DNA of 64,000 nt, taken from positions 27,957-91,956 of the forward strand of contig CAIQIQ010000001.1 in assembly GCA_903871935.1 (NCBI GenBank), written 5' to 3'. The translations under genes were made by a program, and so were the position numbers. The notes under the pieces are model-generated. The model was not told where the DNA came from. It worked only from the letters and a program-made list of their open reading frames with translations, and searched no databases. Every line of letters starts with the position of its first letter. The first letter of the stretch is position 1. This DNA comes from an uncultured Phycisphaerales bacterium. Lineage in GTDB: Bacteria > Planctomycetota > Phycisphaerae > Tepidisphaerales > Tepidisphaeraceae. Positions 25,763-34,591 of this stretch are shown piece after piece.

Positions 25763-26452
25763 GTGACGCAGGTTGCCAATACGCCATCCCGATTAGTTGT
25801 GCGTGATGTGGTGAAGGAGTTTACCACGCCTGCGGGGACCCTGCGCGTCCTGGATGGCGTTAGCTTTGAAGTGTCGGCCGGCGAGATGGTTGCAGTGACC
25901 GGACCGTCGGGATCGGGTAAGACGACGCTGATTTCGGTGATCGGGTCGCTGGAGAAGCCAACGGCCGGGACGGTTTTGGTTGACGGGGTGGATGTGGGGG
26001 GATTGAGCGGGGCAGCTCTGCAGGAGTATCGCGCGAGGCGTGTCGGGTTCATCTTTCAGGAACATCGGTTGTTGCCGCAACTCTCAGCCGCGGAGAACGT
26101 CCTCATGCCAACCCTGGCGGGCGGATGCGCTGCCAATCAAGGACGGTGTGGGGAGTTGCTCGATCAGGTGGGAATTGCGGATAAGGCCGGGGCGTATGCC
26201 TGGCAGCTCTCCGGCGGGCAACGGCAGCGCGTGGCGATTGCCCGTGCCCTGGTAAACTCGCCGGGATTGCTGTTGTGCGATGAGCCTACGGGGAACCTCG
26301 ACCGAGAGAATGCCATTGCTGTTACGGAGCTGCTGCATCAGCTTGCCAAGACCCATCAGGTGGCGGTGGTGATGGTGACGCACAATGCCGAGGTCGCCCA
26401 ACGCTGTGATCGCAGGATGAAAATGGCGGGCGGCAAGGCGCAATGGGAATAG
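25763..26452 (+). CDS. LolD/MacB-type ABC ATPase, no adjacent permease
   Basis: ABC ATPase of 229 residues of the MacB/LolD/FtsE type. Walker A is [10 protein letters not shown], the Q-loop is in [18 protein letters not shown] (the EHRLLPQ form seen in LolD), the signature is [16 protein letters not shown], Walker B is [12 protein letters not shown], and the switch His is in [10 protein letters not shown]. Length and motifs fit lipoprotein-release or macrolide-export ATPases that pair with a four-helix permease. No such permease is next to it, which is unusual. The GTG at 25763 is chosen as the first start giving the standard N-terminus. The far longer open frame upstream (to 25394) is antisense to the glycosyltransferase gene and is not used. 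Confidence 0.88.
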   Translation: MTQVANTPSRLVVRDVVKEFTTPAGTLRVLDGVSFEVSAGEMVAVTGPSGSGKTTLISVIGSLEKPTAGTVLVDGVDVGGLSGAALQEYRARRVGFIFQEHRLLPQLSAAENVLMPTLAGGCAANQGRCGELLDQVGIADKAGAYAWQLSGGQRQRVAIARALVNSPGLLLCDEPTGNLDRENAIAVTELLHQLAKTHQVAVVMVTHNAEVAQRCDRRMKMAGGKAQWE

Positions 26453-26514
26453 CTTTCAACGCTCACGAGGTACAAGCATTACACAACCGTATCTGTGAGC
26501 TCTGTCGGCCGGGC

Positions 26515-26544
26515 TTGACAGGGTCCGGGTCTGGTTAGTATCTA
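26515..26544 (+). promoter_or_regulatory. promoter of the Gld-like ABC operon
   Basis: TTGACA (26515-26520), an 18-bp spacer, TATCTA (26539-26544). It is followed by a leader of about 55 nt containing GAGGAGAAG before the GTG at 26606. Confidence 0.6.
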
Positions 26545-26605
26545 TCCGCTTGATGCATAAGCAGTTAGCTGTCCTTTTTATGTCCGTAGAGGAGAAGCAA
26601 CAACT

Positions 26606-27574
26606 GTGATCTCAGTACAGCAACTTACGAAGGTCTACGGAACTACGCTGGCCGTTGACCATGTCAGTTTTGAGGTGGAGAAAGGGCAGATCGTCGGATT
26701 CCTCGGGCCAAACGCCGCGGGGAAATCAACCACGATGCGCATGCTGACCTGCTATCTCGCCCCCACCAGCGGAACGGCGACCATCAACGGCTTTGACATC
26801 TTCCACCAGTCGCAGCAGGTACGGCAATCGCTCGGGTATCTGCCTGAGAGTGTGCCGCTCTATGCCGAAATGCGGGTCGACGAGTATCTCGAATTCCGCG
26901 GCAAGCTGCGCGATTTGCCGGCTGATCAGCGAAAGAAACGCATCGACTATGTGGTGGAGCGCTGTTGGCTCGGCACCGTTCGCCGCAAGGTGATCGGGCA
27001 TCTGTCCAAGGGGTTTCGGCAGCGTGTCGGTCTGGCCGACGCGATGCTGCATAATCCCGCCGTGCTGATCCTCGATGAGCCGACGGTGGGTCTGGACCCG
27101 AACCAGATTCGCGAGATGCGCCGACTGATCAAAGCGCTCGGCGGCGATCATACCGTTTTGCTTTCCACCCATATCCTGCCTGAGGTCGAGGCGATCTGCG
27201 ATCACCTGGTGATCATCGCAGGCGGAAGAATTGTGGCCAAAGGGGCGCTGGATGAACTCCGCGAGAAGCGGAAGATCGAGGCCCGCGTCCTGGTGGAATG
27301 CCAAGGACCGGCCAGTGATGTGAAACTAGCGCTGGAGCGGGTGAATGGCGTTGCCAAGGTGGAGTTGCTGGAAAGTGACGTCAAGGGCGTCACGCTGGCA
27401 GCAATCAAGGCCAAGGAAGGCTACGACGTCCGCGGTGAAGCCGCCCGCACCGTGATCCAGCGCGGCTGGCCACTGCGGGAAGTGAAGTATGAGCATGCGA
27501 CCCTTGAGGAACTGTTTGTGCAGGTAACGGCCAATCAGGCGATGGCGCGCGTTGAAGAGGAGAAAGCAGCATGA
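26606..27574 (+). CDS. ABC-2 transporter ATPase, GldA-like
   Basis: ATPase of 322 residues, first gene of a four-gene cluster. Walker A is GPNAAGKST (AAG variant of the usual SGKS context), the Q-loop region is LGYLPESVPLY, the signature is LSKGFRQRVGLADA, Walker B is VLILDEPTVGLDP and the switch His is in LLSTHILPEVE. The C-terminal 90 residues form the regulatory part typical of GldA/NatA-like subunits. The start is a GTG with a ribosome binding site, GAGGAG. It overlaps the permease gene by 4 bp. The cluster resembles the gliding-associated GldA-GldF-GldG set of Bacteroidetes, but in planctomycetes such sets are not proof of gliding. Confidence 0.92.
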   Translation: MISVQQLTKVYGTTLAVDHVSFEVEKGQIVGFLGPNAAGKSTTMRMLTCYLAPTSGTATINGFDIFHQSQQVRQSLGYLPESVPLYAEMRVDEYLEFRGKLRDLPADQRKKRIDYVVERCWLGTVRRKVIGHLSKGFRQRVGLADAMLHNPAVLILDEPTVGLDPNQIREMRRLIKALGGDHTVLLSTHILPEVEAICDHLVIIAGGRIVAKGALDELREKRKIEARVLVECQGPASDVKLALERVNGVAKVELLESDVKGVTLAAIKAKEGYDVRGEAARTVIQRGWPLREVKYEHATLEELFVQVTANQAMARVEEEKAA

Positions 27575-28287
27575 GTGTCACAACAACCATCGCCAAGCGC
27601 GAATTGAGCAGTTACTTCTTCTCGCCGATCGCCTATGTGGCCATGATCCTGTTCCTGGCGGCATGCGGTGTGGCGTTTATCGACGATTTCCGCCCTGGTC
27701 AGGTCGTCGCGATGCGGTCGATCTTTGACTGGATGGTGTGGCTCCTGGTGTTCATTGTGCCCGTGCTGTGCATGGGACTGCTGGCGCAGGAGTTCTCCTC
27801 GGGGACGGTTGAGACGCTGATGACGGCGCCGGTGACCGATCAGCAGGTGGTACTGGGCAAGTTCCTGGGCGCCATGGGTTTCCTGCTGGCGCTGGTGCTT
27901 CCCACGCTGCTGTACGTGGTTTTGCTGGCGATCTACGGCCGGCCGGACTATGGCCCGATCCTTTCAGGCTATCTTGGCATCGTGCTGGTTGGCGCGCTAT
28001 TCACCGCAGTCGGGCTCTTCTGCTCAGCACTGACGCGCAGCCAGGTGGTGGCGGCCGTGTCCGCCGCTGCGTTCCTCTTCGCCGTCACTGTCATCCCCTG
28101 GTGGGTTCGCGGCAAGGTGATCCTCGATCAATGGATCAGCAAGGCTGTTGATCAGTTTGTGCAGACGCGCTATGCCGACTTCTCCAAGGGTGTGATCGAC
28201 ACCGGAAATGTCGTGTTCTTCATCGCCTGTACGGTGCTGCTGCTGTTCCTGACGATAAAGGTCGTTGAATCCAGGCGGTGGCGGTAG
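27571..28287 (+). CDS. ABC-2 permease, GldF-like
   Basis: Inner-membrane permease of 238 residues with six hydrophobic helices, ABC-2 family. The N-terminal TIAKRELSSYFFSPIAYV segment (a coupling helix before helix 1) and the QEFSSGTVETLMTAPVTDQQVVLGKF stretch (QEFSSGTVETLMTAP, then VTDQQVVLGKF) are hallmarks of the GldF/NosY-like group. The start codon overlaps the ATPase stop (ATGA), so the two subunits are translationally coupled and must form one transporter. The substrate is not known. The next gene, an auxiliary GldG-like protein, follows after 42 bp. Confidence 0.9.
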   Translation: MSVTTTIAKRELSSYFFSPIAYVAMILFLAACGVAFIDDFRPGQVVAMRSIFDWMVWLLVFIVPVLCMGLLAQEFSSGTVETLMTAPVTDQQVVLGKFLGAMGFLLALVLPTLLYVVLLAIYGRPDYGPILSGYLGIVLVGALFTAVGLFCSALTRSQVVAAVSAAAFLFAVTVIPWWVRGKVILDQWISKAVDQFVQTRYADFSKGVIDTGNVVFFIACTVLLLFLTIKVVESRRWR

Positions 28288-28329
28288 TGGCTGAGATCTG
28301 AAATCTCAAATTCGGAATCTAAAGATCCT

Positions 28330-30501
28330 ATGTCCCAAACGAAACAACCCCATGCCGATTCGCAGAAGAAGCGATGGCTCAAGTATGGAACGAACGTGGC
28401 GATCGTCTCGCTGGTCGCGATTGCGATCTGCGCTCTGGTGGTCGCGATCTCGCAGATGACCGGCCGGCGGCTGGACACGACATCACAGCGCATCTACAGC
28501 CTGAAGCCGCAGACACAGAACGTGTTGCGCGACCTGAAGGGCAAGCTGCGCATTGTCTCGCTCTATAGCACGCAGACAAAGCCCGATAGCCGCAGCGACC
28601 CGGAAGGGCGTTTCGCCGCCGACGACTGGCCAAGCTATGTGCAGACGGTTTCCGACCTGCTGCAGGAGTACAAGCGAACCAACGCCAACATCGACGTCGA
28701 GTTGATCGACCCGGTCAATTCGCCTGCCAAGGTTGATGGGCTGATTGCGGAAGTCACCAGCCGCTATGGTGGTGAGGTCAAGAAATACCAGGGCTTTATC
28801 GATCAGTACCCCAAGCAGCTTGAGCAGATCAAGAAGATGGCGAACGAGGAAGCAACCGCCATCGGCAAGCTCTCCACGCAGGAGATAGCCAACCAGGATG
28901 TGCTGGAGACGCTGCAGCTCTCGGCCGATACGGTGGCAGGCTTTCCGCCTCTCTTGGACCGCAATCAGGAAGCGATCCAGAAGATATTGAAGCAGAAGCC
29001 GCCAGACTACAAAGGCGCTGTTGATGTGACCCAGCAGGCGATGGATACCCTCTCGGCCATGCTCAGCCAGATCATCGACGGTTTCGAAAAACTCAAGGCC
29101 GATGTGTCGGTGCCGCCGACGATCCGCCAATACATGGTCGATTCCACGCCTCGTTATGCGGCGATCAAGAAGAGCGCCGATGACCTGCTCAAGCAGATCA
29201 AGGACCTCGGCGAACTCAAGCTCGATGATCTGCGGCAGAGCCTCCGCCAGCAGAATACCATCCTTGTTCTGGGGCAGAGCGATCTGAAGGTCATTCCGTT
29301 CAACAAGGTCTGGCAAGAGCCGGCCGATATGCGAGGCTATGCCAGTGATGTGACGCTCAAGCCCCGCTTTGCCGGCGAGCAGCAGGTGACCAGCGCCATT
29401 GTCTCGCTCACCCGTGAGAAAAAGCAACGTGTGGTGATCGTCCGTCCCGATGGCGCGCCTCTGGCGAGCCCTGGATTCCCACCGTTTGTTCCGGGTGGGC
29501 CGATGTCGCAGGCGGGGGCGCGGCTTACCGATCTGAATTATGAGGTCCTGGAGAAGGATCTTTCCGGCACCTACGCGATGCAGGCTCAGATGCAGCAAAT
29601 GCCAAGCGCCCCCGATGCCACTGATGAGCAGATGAAGGATGCCCTCTGGGTGGTGATGGCATTCCCCGCCAGCCAGCAGCGCAATCCGATGATGCAGCAG
29701 CCGCCTGCCCCGCTTGCCCAAAAACTGCAGGAGCATCTGGACGCGGGCGGGTCCGCGGTGGTGCTGATCTCGCCCGGATTGGGCGGCGAAGCACCGGATC
29801 TTTCCGCCGCCCTCAAACCGCGCGGCATCGTCGCCAGCACCAATGCTGTCATTGTGCATGAAGCGATGCAGGATGATCAGCAGACCGGCGATCAGCTTGA
29901 CCAGGCCCGCCGGTTGCCGTTCATCTTCGATATCAACCAGTACGGTGACACGCTCATGACCCGGCCGCTGCGCTCGCTGGCATCGCTGATGGTGCCGCTG
30001 GTGCCTGTGAGCACGGAGCCGGCAAAGGGCTATACCGTAACCCCGATCATCCCGATTCCGCAGAATGTGAAGACCTGGGGAGAAACAGACATTGACGCGC
30101 TCTCCAAGGGTCAGCCCTCCAAGTTTGACCCGGCTGTCGATCAGGCATCGCCAGGGTTCGCCGGGGCGATCTCGCAGGCCGAGAAGGGCGGTCGCCTCGT
30201 GGTCATCGGTTCGCCGACCTTCATGTTCAATCGCTACCTGGAGATCCCCGAACCGACTCTCGCTCGCCGCGGCACATACGTTTCGCGGTTTCCGGGCAAC
30301 GCCGAACTGTTCGTGAACAGTGTGCTCTGGGCCTCGGGGCAGGATGCGTTACTGGCGATCAGCCCGGCCGCCATGGAAGTCAGCCGCCTGCGCGATATGG
30401 GCAACGGTGAACTGGCGATGGTTCGCGTGCTGATCGTGGGTGGCATTCCGGCGATTGTGTTACTGGCCGGAGTGATGGTTTATCTGAAGCGCAGGGATTG
30501 A
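28330..30501 (+). CDS. GldG-like ABC auxiliary protein
   Basis: Protein of 723 residues with one membrane segment near residues 22-43, a large periplasmic region and a second membrane segment at the very C-terminus (VLIVGGIPAIVLLAGVMVYL). This is the topology of the GldG / 'ABC-type uncharacterised transport' family. The DTTSQRIYSLKPQTQNVL block after the first helix and the GGSAVVLISPG region near 475 are family-like. A helical insertion near residues 150-300, rich in Gln, Lys and Asp, appears coiled-coil-like. It probably works with the two preceding genes. In the Bacteroidetes system GldG is essential with GldF; here the role is undefined. Confidence 0.85.
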   Translation: MSQTKQPHADSQKKRWLKYGTNVAIVSLVAIAICALVVAISQMTGRRLDTTSQRIYSLKPQTQNVLRDLKGKLRIVSLYSTQTKPDSRSDPEGRFAADDWPSYVQTVSDLLQEYKRTNANIDVELIDPVNSPAKVDGLIAEVTSRYGGEVKKYQGFIDQYPKQLEQIKKMANEEATAIGKLSTQEIANQDVLETLQLSADTVAGFPPLLDRNQEAIQKILKQKPPDYKGAVDVTQQAMDTLSAMLSQIIDGFEKLKADVSVPPTIRQYMVDSTPRYAAIKKSADDLLKQIKDLGELKLDDLRQSLRQQNTILVLGQSDLKVIPFNKVWQEPADMRGYASDVTLKPRFAGEQQVTSAIVSLTREKKQRVVIVRPDGAPLASPGFPPFVPGGPMSQAGARLTDLNYEVLEKDLSGTYAMQAQMQQMPSAPDATDEQMKDALWVVMAFPASQQRNPMMQQPPAPLAQKLQEHLDAGGSAVVLISPGLGGEAPDLSAALKPRGIVASTNAVIVHEAMQDDQQTGDQLDQARRLPFIFDINQYGDTLMTRPLRSLASLMVPLVPVSTEPAKGYTVTPIIPIPQNVKTWGETDIDALSKGQPSKFDPAVDQASPGFAGAISQAEKGGRLVVIGSPTFMFNRYLEIPEPTLARRGTYVSRFPGNAELFVNSVLWASGQDALLAISPAAMEVSRLRDMGNGELAMVRVLIVGGIPAIVLLAGVMVYLKRRD

Positions 30502-30537
30502 GGCGCATAGCGCATAAAGGTTCTAGAAACAAACGCC

Positions 30538-31959
30538 ATGAATACGAAGACGACTTTGCTTCTGGTTATTGTGCTGATTGTGGTTGGCACGGCTTACTAC
30601 TACGTCGCCAGGCGGGCGGCCGAACCGCCGGTGGTCAAAGCACCGGCTGGCCAGGTCGTGCAGATCGCTTCGGGTGACATGCAGAAGATCACCATCACGC
30701 CGGCCGACGGAAAGCCCGTGGTTCTGGAACGAGCCGGCGCTGATTGGAAGATCACCGCGCCTGTTAGCGCCAAGGCTGAGAAGTGGACTGTTGATGACCT
30801 GGCCACCTCGCTGGCAGGCCTGAACAGCCGTGGCGATACAGGGCTGGAGAACAAGTCGGCCATCGGCCTCGATAAGCCCACTCTTGTCGAGATCACTGGC
30901 AAAGACGGCAAGTCGGTGAAGCTGGCTATTGGCTCGCGTTCGGCAGTTGGTGATGTGACCTACGTGCTCAAGGATGATGCGACGTCGGCCCAGATCGTCG
31001 CCGCGGATGTCCTGAGCAAGCTGGAAGATCCGGTCAAGAAGTATCGGGACCCGAAGCTGAGCGACCTGCTCTCGACCGATGTGAAGCAATTCTCGGTGCG
31101 CCGAACCGATGGCGACTACCGGTTTGAAAAGCGCGGCGATGAGTGGCAGATGATCGATCCGGAGAAGATGCCGGTTGAAGCCACCGAGATGAGTGACATG
31201 ATCGGTGCTGTGGCGGGCCTGCGTGCTGGTGAAATCGTCGCCGAAGATGCCAAAGATGCCGCCAAGTACGGCCTGAGCCAGCCTCGGCTGGTGGCCTTCG
31301 CTACGACGGTTGCCCCCACAACCCAACCTTCGACCAGCCAGCCGGCGGGCGTGCAGGTTCGCGTGGGTGGTTATGACGACATTCGCAAACAGAACGTTTA
31401 CGTGATGGTCGGCGATACCGGCCCGATCGCGAAGGTGGGCGCCAGCATCATCCAGCAGCTCTCCAAGAAGCCGTTGGATCTGCGCAACAAGAAGCTGTTG
31501 GACATTGACCCGGCTACCGTGAATCGTCTGACCCTCGCGACTCAGACACCTGCTACCACCCAGCCGACCACCCGCGAAGCCAGCAGCAGCACCATTGCCA
31601 TCGTGCGAAATGCCGTCGCTGCTCCGCCCACACCTGCAACCACGCAGGCAAGCACCCAGCCCGTCGCTCCCACGTGGATCCTCGAAGGCACGAAGAACGC
31701 CGCCGATGAGGCAAAGGTTGTCGAACTTCTCAAAGCTCTGCAGCCGCTGCGCGTGACCAAATACCTCGCCGCTATGCCCGCCGGGCAACTTGGCGCCACT
31801 CACGCCCTTTCCCTCCGTACGGTGGCTGCTGGTGGAGTCGAGAAGACCTACGACCTGAAGATCACCGAGCGCGGCGACACCGATCCCCCCATCGGCCAGT
31901 CCAACGGTCTGACCTTCGAACTCGATCGCGATATCCTGACTAAGTTGAAGCTGCAGTAG
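30538..31959 (+). CDS. DUF4340 protein of the Gld-like cluster
   Basis: Protein of 473 residues with one N-terminal membrane segment (residues 6-24) and a periplasmic body with two or three DUF4340 repeats: a 'W.i..P...A....v..L...L' pattern near residues 75-105 and again near 205-235. Thr/Gln/Pro linkers (TTQPSTSQPAG, TTQPTTREASS, TQASTQP) separate the segments, a style seen throughout this window. DUF4340 genes regularly follow gldG-like genes in planctomycetes and proteobacteria. It starts 36 bp after the gldG-like stop, so it is the last member of the operon. The function is unknown. Confidence 0.85.
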   Translation: MNTKTTLLLVIVLIVVGTAYYYVARRAAEPPVVKAPAGQVVQIASGDMQKITITPADGKPVVLERAGADWKITAPVSAKAEKWTVDDLATSLAGLNSRGDTGLENKSAIGLDKPTLVEITGKDGKSVKLAIGSRSAVGDVTYVLKDDATSAQIVAADVLSKLEDPVKKYRDPKLSDLLSTDVKQFSVRRTDGDYRFEKRGDEWQMIDPEKMPVEATEMSDMIGAVAGLRAGEIVAEDAKDAAKYGLSQPRLVAFATTVAPTTQPSTSQPAGVQVRVGGYDDIRKQNVYVMVGDTGPIAKVGASIIQQLSKKPLDLRNKKLLDIDPATVNRLTLATQTPATTQPTTREASSSTIAIVRNAVAAPPTPATTQASTQPVAPTWILEGTKNAADEAKVVELLKALQPLRVTKYLAAMPAGQLGATHALSLRTVAAGGVEKTYDLKITERGDTDPPIGQSNGLTFELDRDILTKLKLQ

Positions 31960-31967
31960 ACTCGGCC

Positions 31968-31996
31968 TTAACACCATACGCGTTGCGGAGTACAGT
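31968..31996 (+). promoter_or_regulatory. promoter of the SDR-GT4 pair
   Basis: TTAACA (31968-31973), a 17-bp spacer, TACAGT (31991-31996), then 10 nt to the ATG at 32007. The leader would be about 4 nt. Confidence 0.5.
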
Positions 31997-32006
31997 CGAG
32001 CGGTTC

Positions 32007-32843
32007 ATGGCAAGAGAACTGCGCGATATGGTCGTGGTCATCACCGGCGCCAGCGCTGGCATTGGCATGGAATTGGCGAGGCAGCTCTCGGCCGCGGGCG
32101 CGAAACTCGCCCTGGCCGCCCGGCGCGAGGATCGCCTGCGCGATCTGAACCGCGAACTCGGTGGCGTACACCTCGCCGTCCGTTGCGATGTGGCGAATCC
32201 CGCGGACTGCGACAACCTGATCAACCAGACCATCGCAAAGTTCGGCCGTCTCGACACACTGGTCTGCAATGCCGGCTACGGCACTTACAAACGCGTCGAT
32301 GAGACCGATGCCGCCGAGGTGCGGAAGATGCTCGATGTCGATGTGGTCGGCACGACCGAGTGCATCCGCCTCGCGATACCTCACATGCAGCGCCAGGACC
32401 TATCCTCCGGCTGGCGCGGTCAGATCATGATTGTTGCCTCGGCCGCTTCCCGGCGCGGGACTCCTTTTATCGGCATCTATTCCGGAGCCAAGGCCGCCCA
32501 ACTGGCGATCGCCGAGGCCCTGCGCGTGGAACTGTCGGATGTGCGAATCGCGGTGACCAGCATCCATCCGACCCCTACAAAGACCGAGTTTCGCCAGGTT
32601 GCCGAGAGGCTGGGCAAATATCGCCTCCCGCCATCGTCGGGTTTCATCAAGACACAGACGGCCCAAGAGGTGGTTGCGGCGATGGTTCGGGCAATCCGCC
32701 GTCCGCGGCCCGAGGTCTGGCCCTGGCCCGCGGCCGGCTGGCTGCTCTCGGTCGGTACGCTTTGCCCGCGTTGGATGGACCGGCTGATGTACCGCTATTA
32801 CGATGCCGTCTTGCGCCACAACGGACTGGGGGAGCGCCAATGA
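32007..32843 (+). CDS. short-chain dehydrogenase/reductase
   Basis: Classical SDR oxidoreductase of 278 residues, cytosolic. The nucleotide motif TGASAGIG, the NAG of VCNAGYG, the catalytic Ser in VASAAS and YSGAK (Tyr and Lys) are in order. A Pro-rich C-terminal tail, PEVWPWPAAGWLLSVG, adds a hydrophobic patch as in membrane-associated SDRs acting on lipids. The ATG at 32007 is preferred to a TTG at 31983 since it puts the Rossmann strand near the usual position and fits the short-leader promoter. It overlaps the following glycosyltransferase gene by 4 bp (ATGA). A role in lipid or cell-surface glycan modification is suggested but unproved. Confidence 0.88.
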   Translation: MARELRDMVVVITGASAGIGMELARQLSAAGAKLALAARREDRLRDLNRELGGVHLAVRCDVANPADCDNLINQTIAKFGRLDTLVCNAGYGTYKRVDETDAAEVRKMLDVDVVGTTECIRLAIPHMQRQDLSSGWRGQIMIVASAASRRGTPFIGIYSGAKAAQLAIAEALRVELSDVRIAVTSIHPTPTKTEFRQVAERLGKYRLPPSSGFIKTQTAQEVVAAMVRAIRRPRPEVWPWPAAGWLLSVGTLCPRWMDRLMYRYYDAVLRHNGLGERQ

Positions 32844-33904
32844 GCACGCGCCTCCTGTTACTCGTCACCGACTTGCTCATCGGCGGTACACCTAGCGTTG
32901 TACGCGAACTGGCAATTCGACTGAAACAACAGGGCGTGGATGTGGAGGTGGCGTGTCTGGCCAAATGGGGGCCGACAGCCGATGTAATCCGCGATGCCGG
33001 CGTTCCGGTGACCGCCTTCAACGCGCGCGGGGCATGGGATCTGGGCGTGATCTTGCGCGTTGGCGACTTCGTGCAGGAACACCGAATCGACGTGATCCTG
33101 AGTTTCCTGGTTCACGCAAACGTGGCTGCGGCATTCGTCCACTGGCGCTTCCCGGCCGTGCGGGTCATCCAGTCGATCCAGACGACCCAGGCCCGCCCAC
33201 GCTGGCACTGGTTTGCCCAACGCATCGCCGCCCGCAATGCGAAGCTGGTGGTTGTGGGCTCACCTTCAACTGCCCAACTCGCCCAGGCGAGATCCTGCAT
33301 TTCCAGTACACGGCTTAAGGTGATCCCTAACGCCATTGACGCCGATGCCTTCTCCGAATTGCATCCCCCATCCCTCGATGGGCCAACGGCGAAGATCGGC
33401 TTCATCGGCCGGCTCGATCCGATCAAGCGCATTGGCGATCTGGTCGCGGCCATGGACCTCCTCGGCTCGGGTTACGAGCTTGCCATCTACGGCGAAGGGA
33501 CGGAGCGTCAAGCCATCGAGAGTCAGATTGCCCGCTCGGCACTGGGTCGGCGTGTCCGCCTGTGCGGAGCAGTCCCGCGCCCCCAGGAAGCCCTCGCCCA
33601 GATCGCTCTGTTGGTGCTCCCCTCACAAGCGGAAGGCTTCGGTCTGGTGTTGATCGAGGCGATGGCGGCCGGTGTGCCCGTCGTGGCGACCGATGTGCCT
33701 GGAATTCGCGATGTGGTCGAGCATGAGCGAACCGGCATCCTTGTCAAAGCCGGCGACCCACAGCACCTCGCAGACGCCATCATCCGCATGCGCGAAGACA
33801 AGGCTCTGCGCGAACGTCTGGTGAACAATGCTCGCGAGATGGTCCGTCATCGCTATGCTTGGCCAGATGTATTGGCAGCGTACCGAACTGCACTGAACGT
33901 CTGA
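32840..33904 (+). CDS. GT4 family glycosyltransferase
   Basis: Retaining glycosyltransferase of 354 residues, GT-B fold, GT4. The N-terminal LLIGGTPSVVRELA loop is the family's acceptor-side 'GG' motif. The C-terminal half has FIGRLDPIKRIGDL and the EGFGLVLIEAMAAGVPVVATD donor-site block (EGFGLVLIEAMAAG, E-x7-E). It is likely a cytosolic or membrane-associated enzyme that adds a sugar to a lipid or glycan. The ATG inside the SDR stop, with GGGGGAG upstream, fixes the start; the longer open frame to 32360 is out of frame with the SDR and spurious. A Rho-independent terminator candidate follows directly. Confidence 0.9.
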   Translation: MSTRLLLLVTDLLIGGTPSVVRELAIRLKQQGVDVEVACLAKWGPTADVIRDAGVPVTAFNARGAWDLGVILRVGDFVQEHRIDVILSFLVHANVAAAFVHWRFPAVRVIQSIQTTQARPRWHWFAQRIAARNAKLVVVGSPSTAQLAQARSCISSTRLKVIPNAIDADAFSELHPPSLDGPTAKIGFIGRLDPIKRIGDLVAAMDLLGSGYELAIYGEGTERQAIESQIARSALGRRVRLCGAVPRPQEALAQIALLVLPSQAEGFGLVLIEAMAAGVPVVATDVPGIRDVVEHERTGILVKAGDPQHLADAIIRMREDKALRERLVNNAREMVRHRYAWPDVLAAYRTALNV

Positions 33905-33905
33905 T

Positions 33906-33925
33906 CCGCGGCTGGACGCGGTTTT
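33906..33925 (+). terminator. Rho-independent terminator after the GT4 gene
   Basis: CCGCG-GCTGGA-CGCGG followed by TTTT, 2 nt after the stop codon. The stem is short but GC-only. Confidence 0.5.
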
Positions 33926-34087
33926 CGTTGGGGTTGTGCGGCCGCAATTCATCGGCTTTTCACCGTTCCCACATCCGCATCCCATTTGTACAGTCAAATA
34001 TGTCCTCGAAAGGATGAGGATGAGGTCGCCCGTGGCGTTGGGGGTTCCGATGCGTGGGTGACGTCACGATAAAAGGAGTCATAGAAC

Positions 34088-34420
34088 ATGGCTATTCGAT
34101 CAAACGCAACCCGTGGCAGTTCCAACAGTCCGATCTCTGGTGCCAAGCCACAGGTCAATGCCGGCAGCCCAGTCCAGCAGCAGGCCGTGCAGTTTGGCAC
34201 GAAGCCACAGGAGATGAAGGATCAGCCGCAGCGGTCCCAACAGGTTTCAACGCCGATGCAGATGGCCCACGACGTGAGTGAGGTGAGCGAATCGATGGTT
34301 GCCCAGCGTGCCTACGAGATCTGGCAGAGCCAGGGTGGGTCGGAGCTCGATAACTGGCTGAAAGCCGAGCGCGAATTGCGCGACCGGAACATGGCCGCCG
34401 TGCGACGCGCCAGCCGCTAA
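34088..34420 (+). CDS. DUF2934 domain small protein
   Basis: Small soluble protein of 110 residues. The first 60 residues are low-complexity (Ser, Gln, Pro, Ala), probably disordered. The C-terminal 45 residues carry the DUF2934 motif VAQRAYEIWQSQGG...DNWLKAERELRDR (split: VAQRAYEIWQSQGG and DNWLKAERELRDR). The function of DUF2934 is unknown; it is common in planctomycetes, proteobacteria and acidobacteria, often in stress-related or plasmid contexts. AAAGGAG lies about 10 nt before the ATG. It is a single gene between a terminator and a convergent gene. Confidence 0.82.
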   Translation: MAIRSNATRGSSNSPISGAKPQVNAGSPVQQQAVQFGTKPQEMKDQPQRSQQVSTPMQMAHDVSEVSESMVAQRAYEIWQSQGGSELDNWLKAERELRDRNMAAVRRASR

Positions 34421-34591
34421 AGAGCGTGATCGCGCCAAGAACTGGTAAAAGACGGCGATTCCCGCAAAGTTGAGGGCGCAGGAACCGGTATTACGATGGC
34501 GGTCTGAGGGAAAGGTCACACAACATGCTGTGCGTTGCGCTGTGTGCAGCATGAATGAGGCTGCGAGGTCCGCGCTGCGGCCGCCGGTAGC

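Noticed and set aside
26461..26500. Inverted GCTCAC/GTGAGC pair after the LolD-like gene as a terminator
   Set aside because: The loop would be 28 nt with a 6-bp stem and no T-run; not convincing.
34514..34556. CACACA/TGTGTG inverted segment in the gap before 34592 as a terminator for the convergent genes
   Set aside because: The stem is interrupted and lacks a T-run on either strand.
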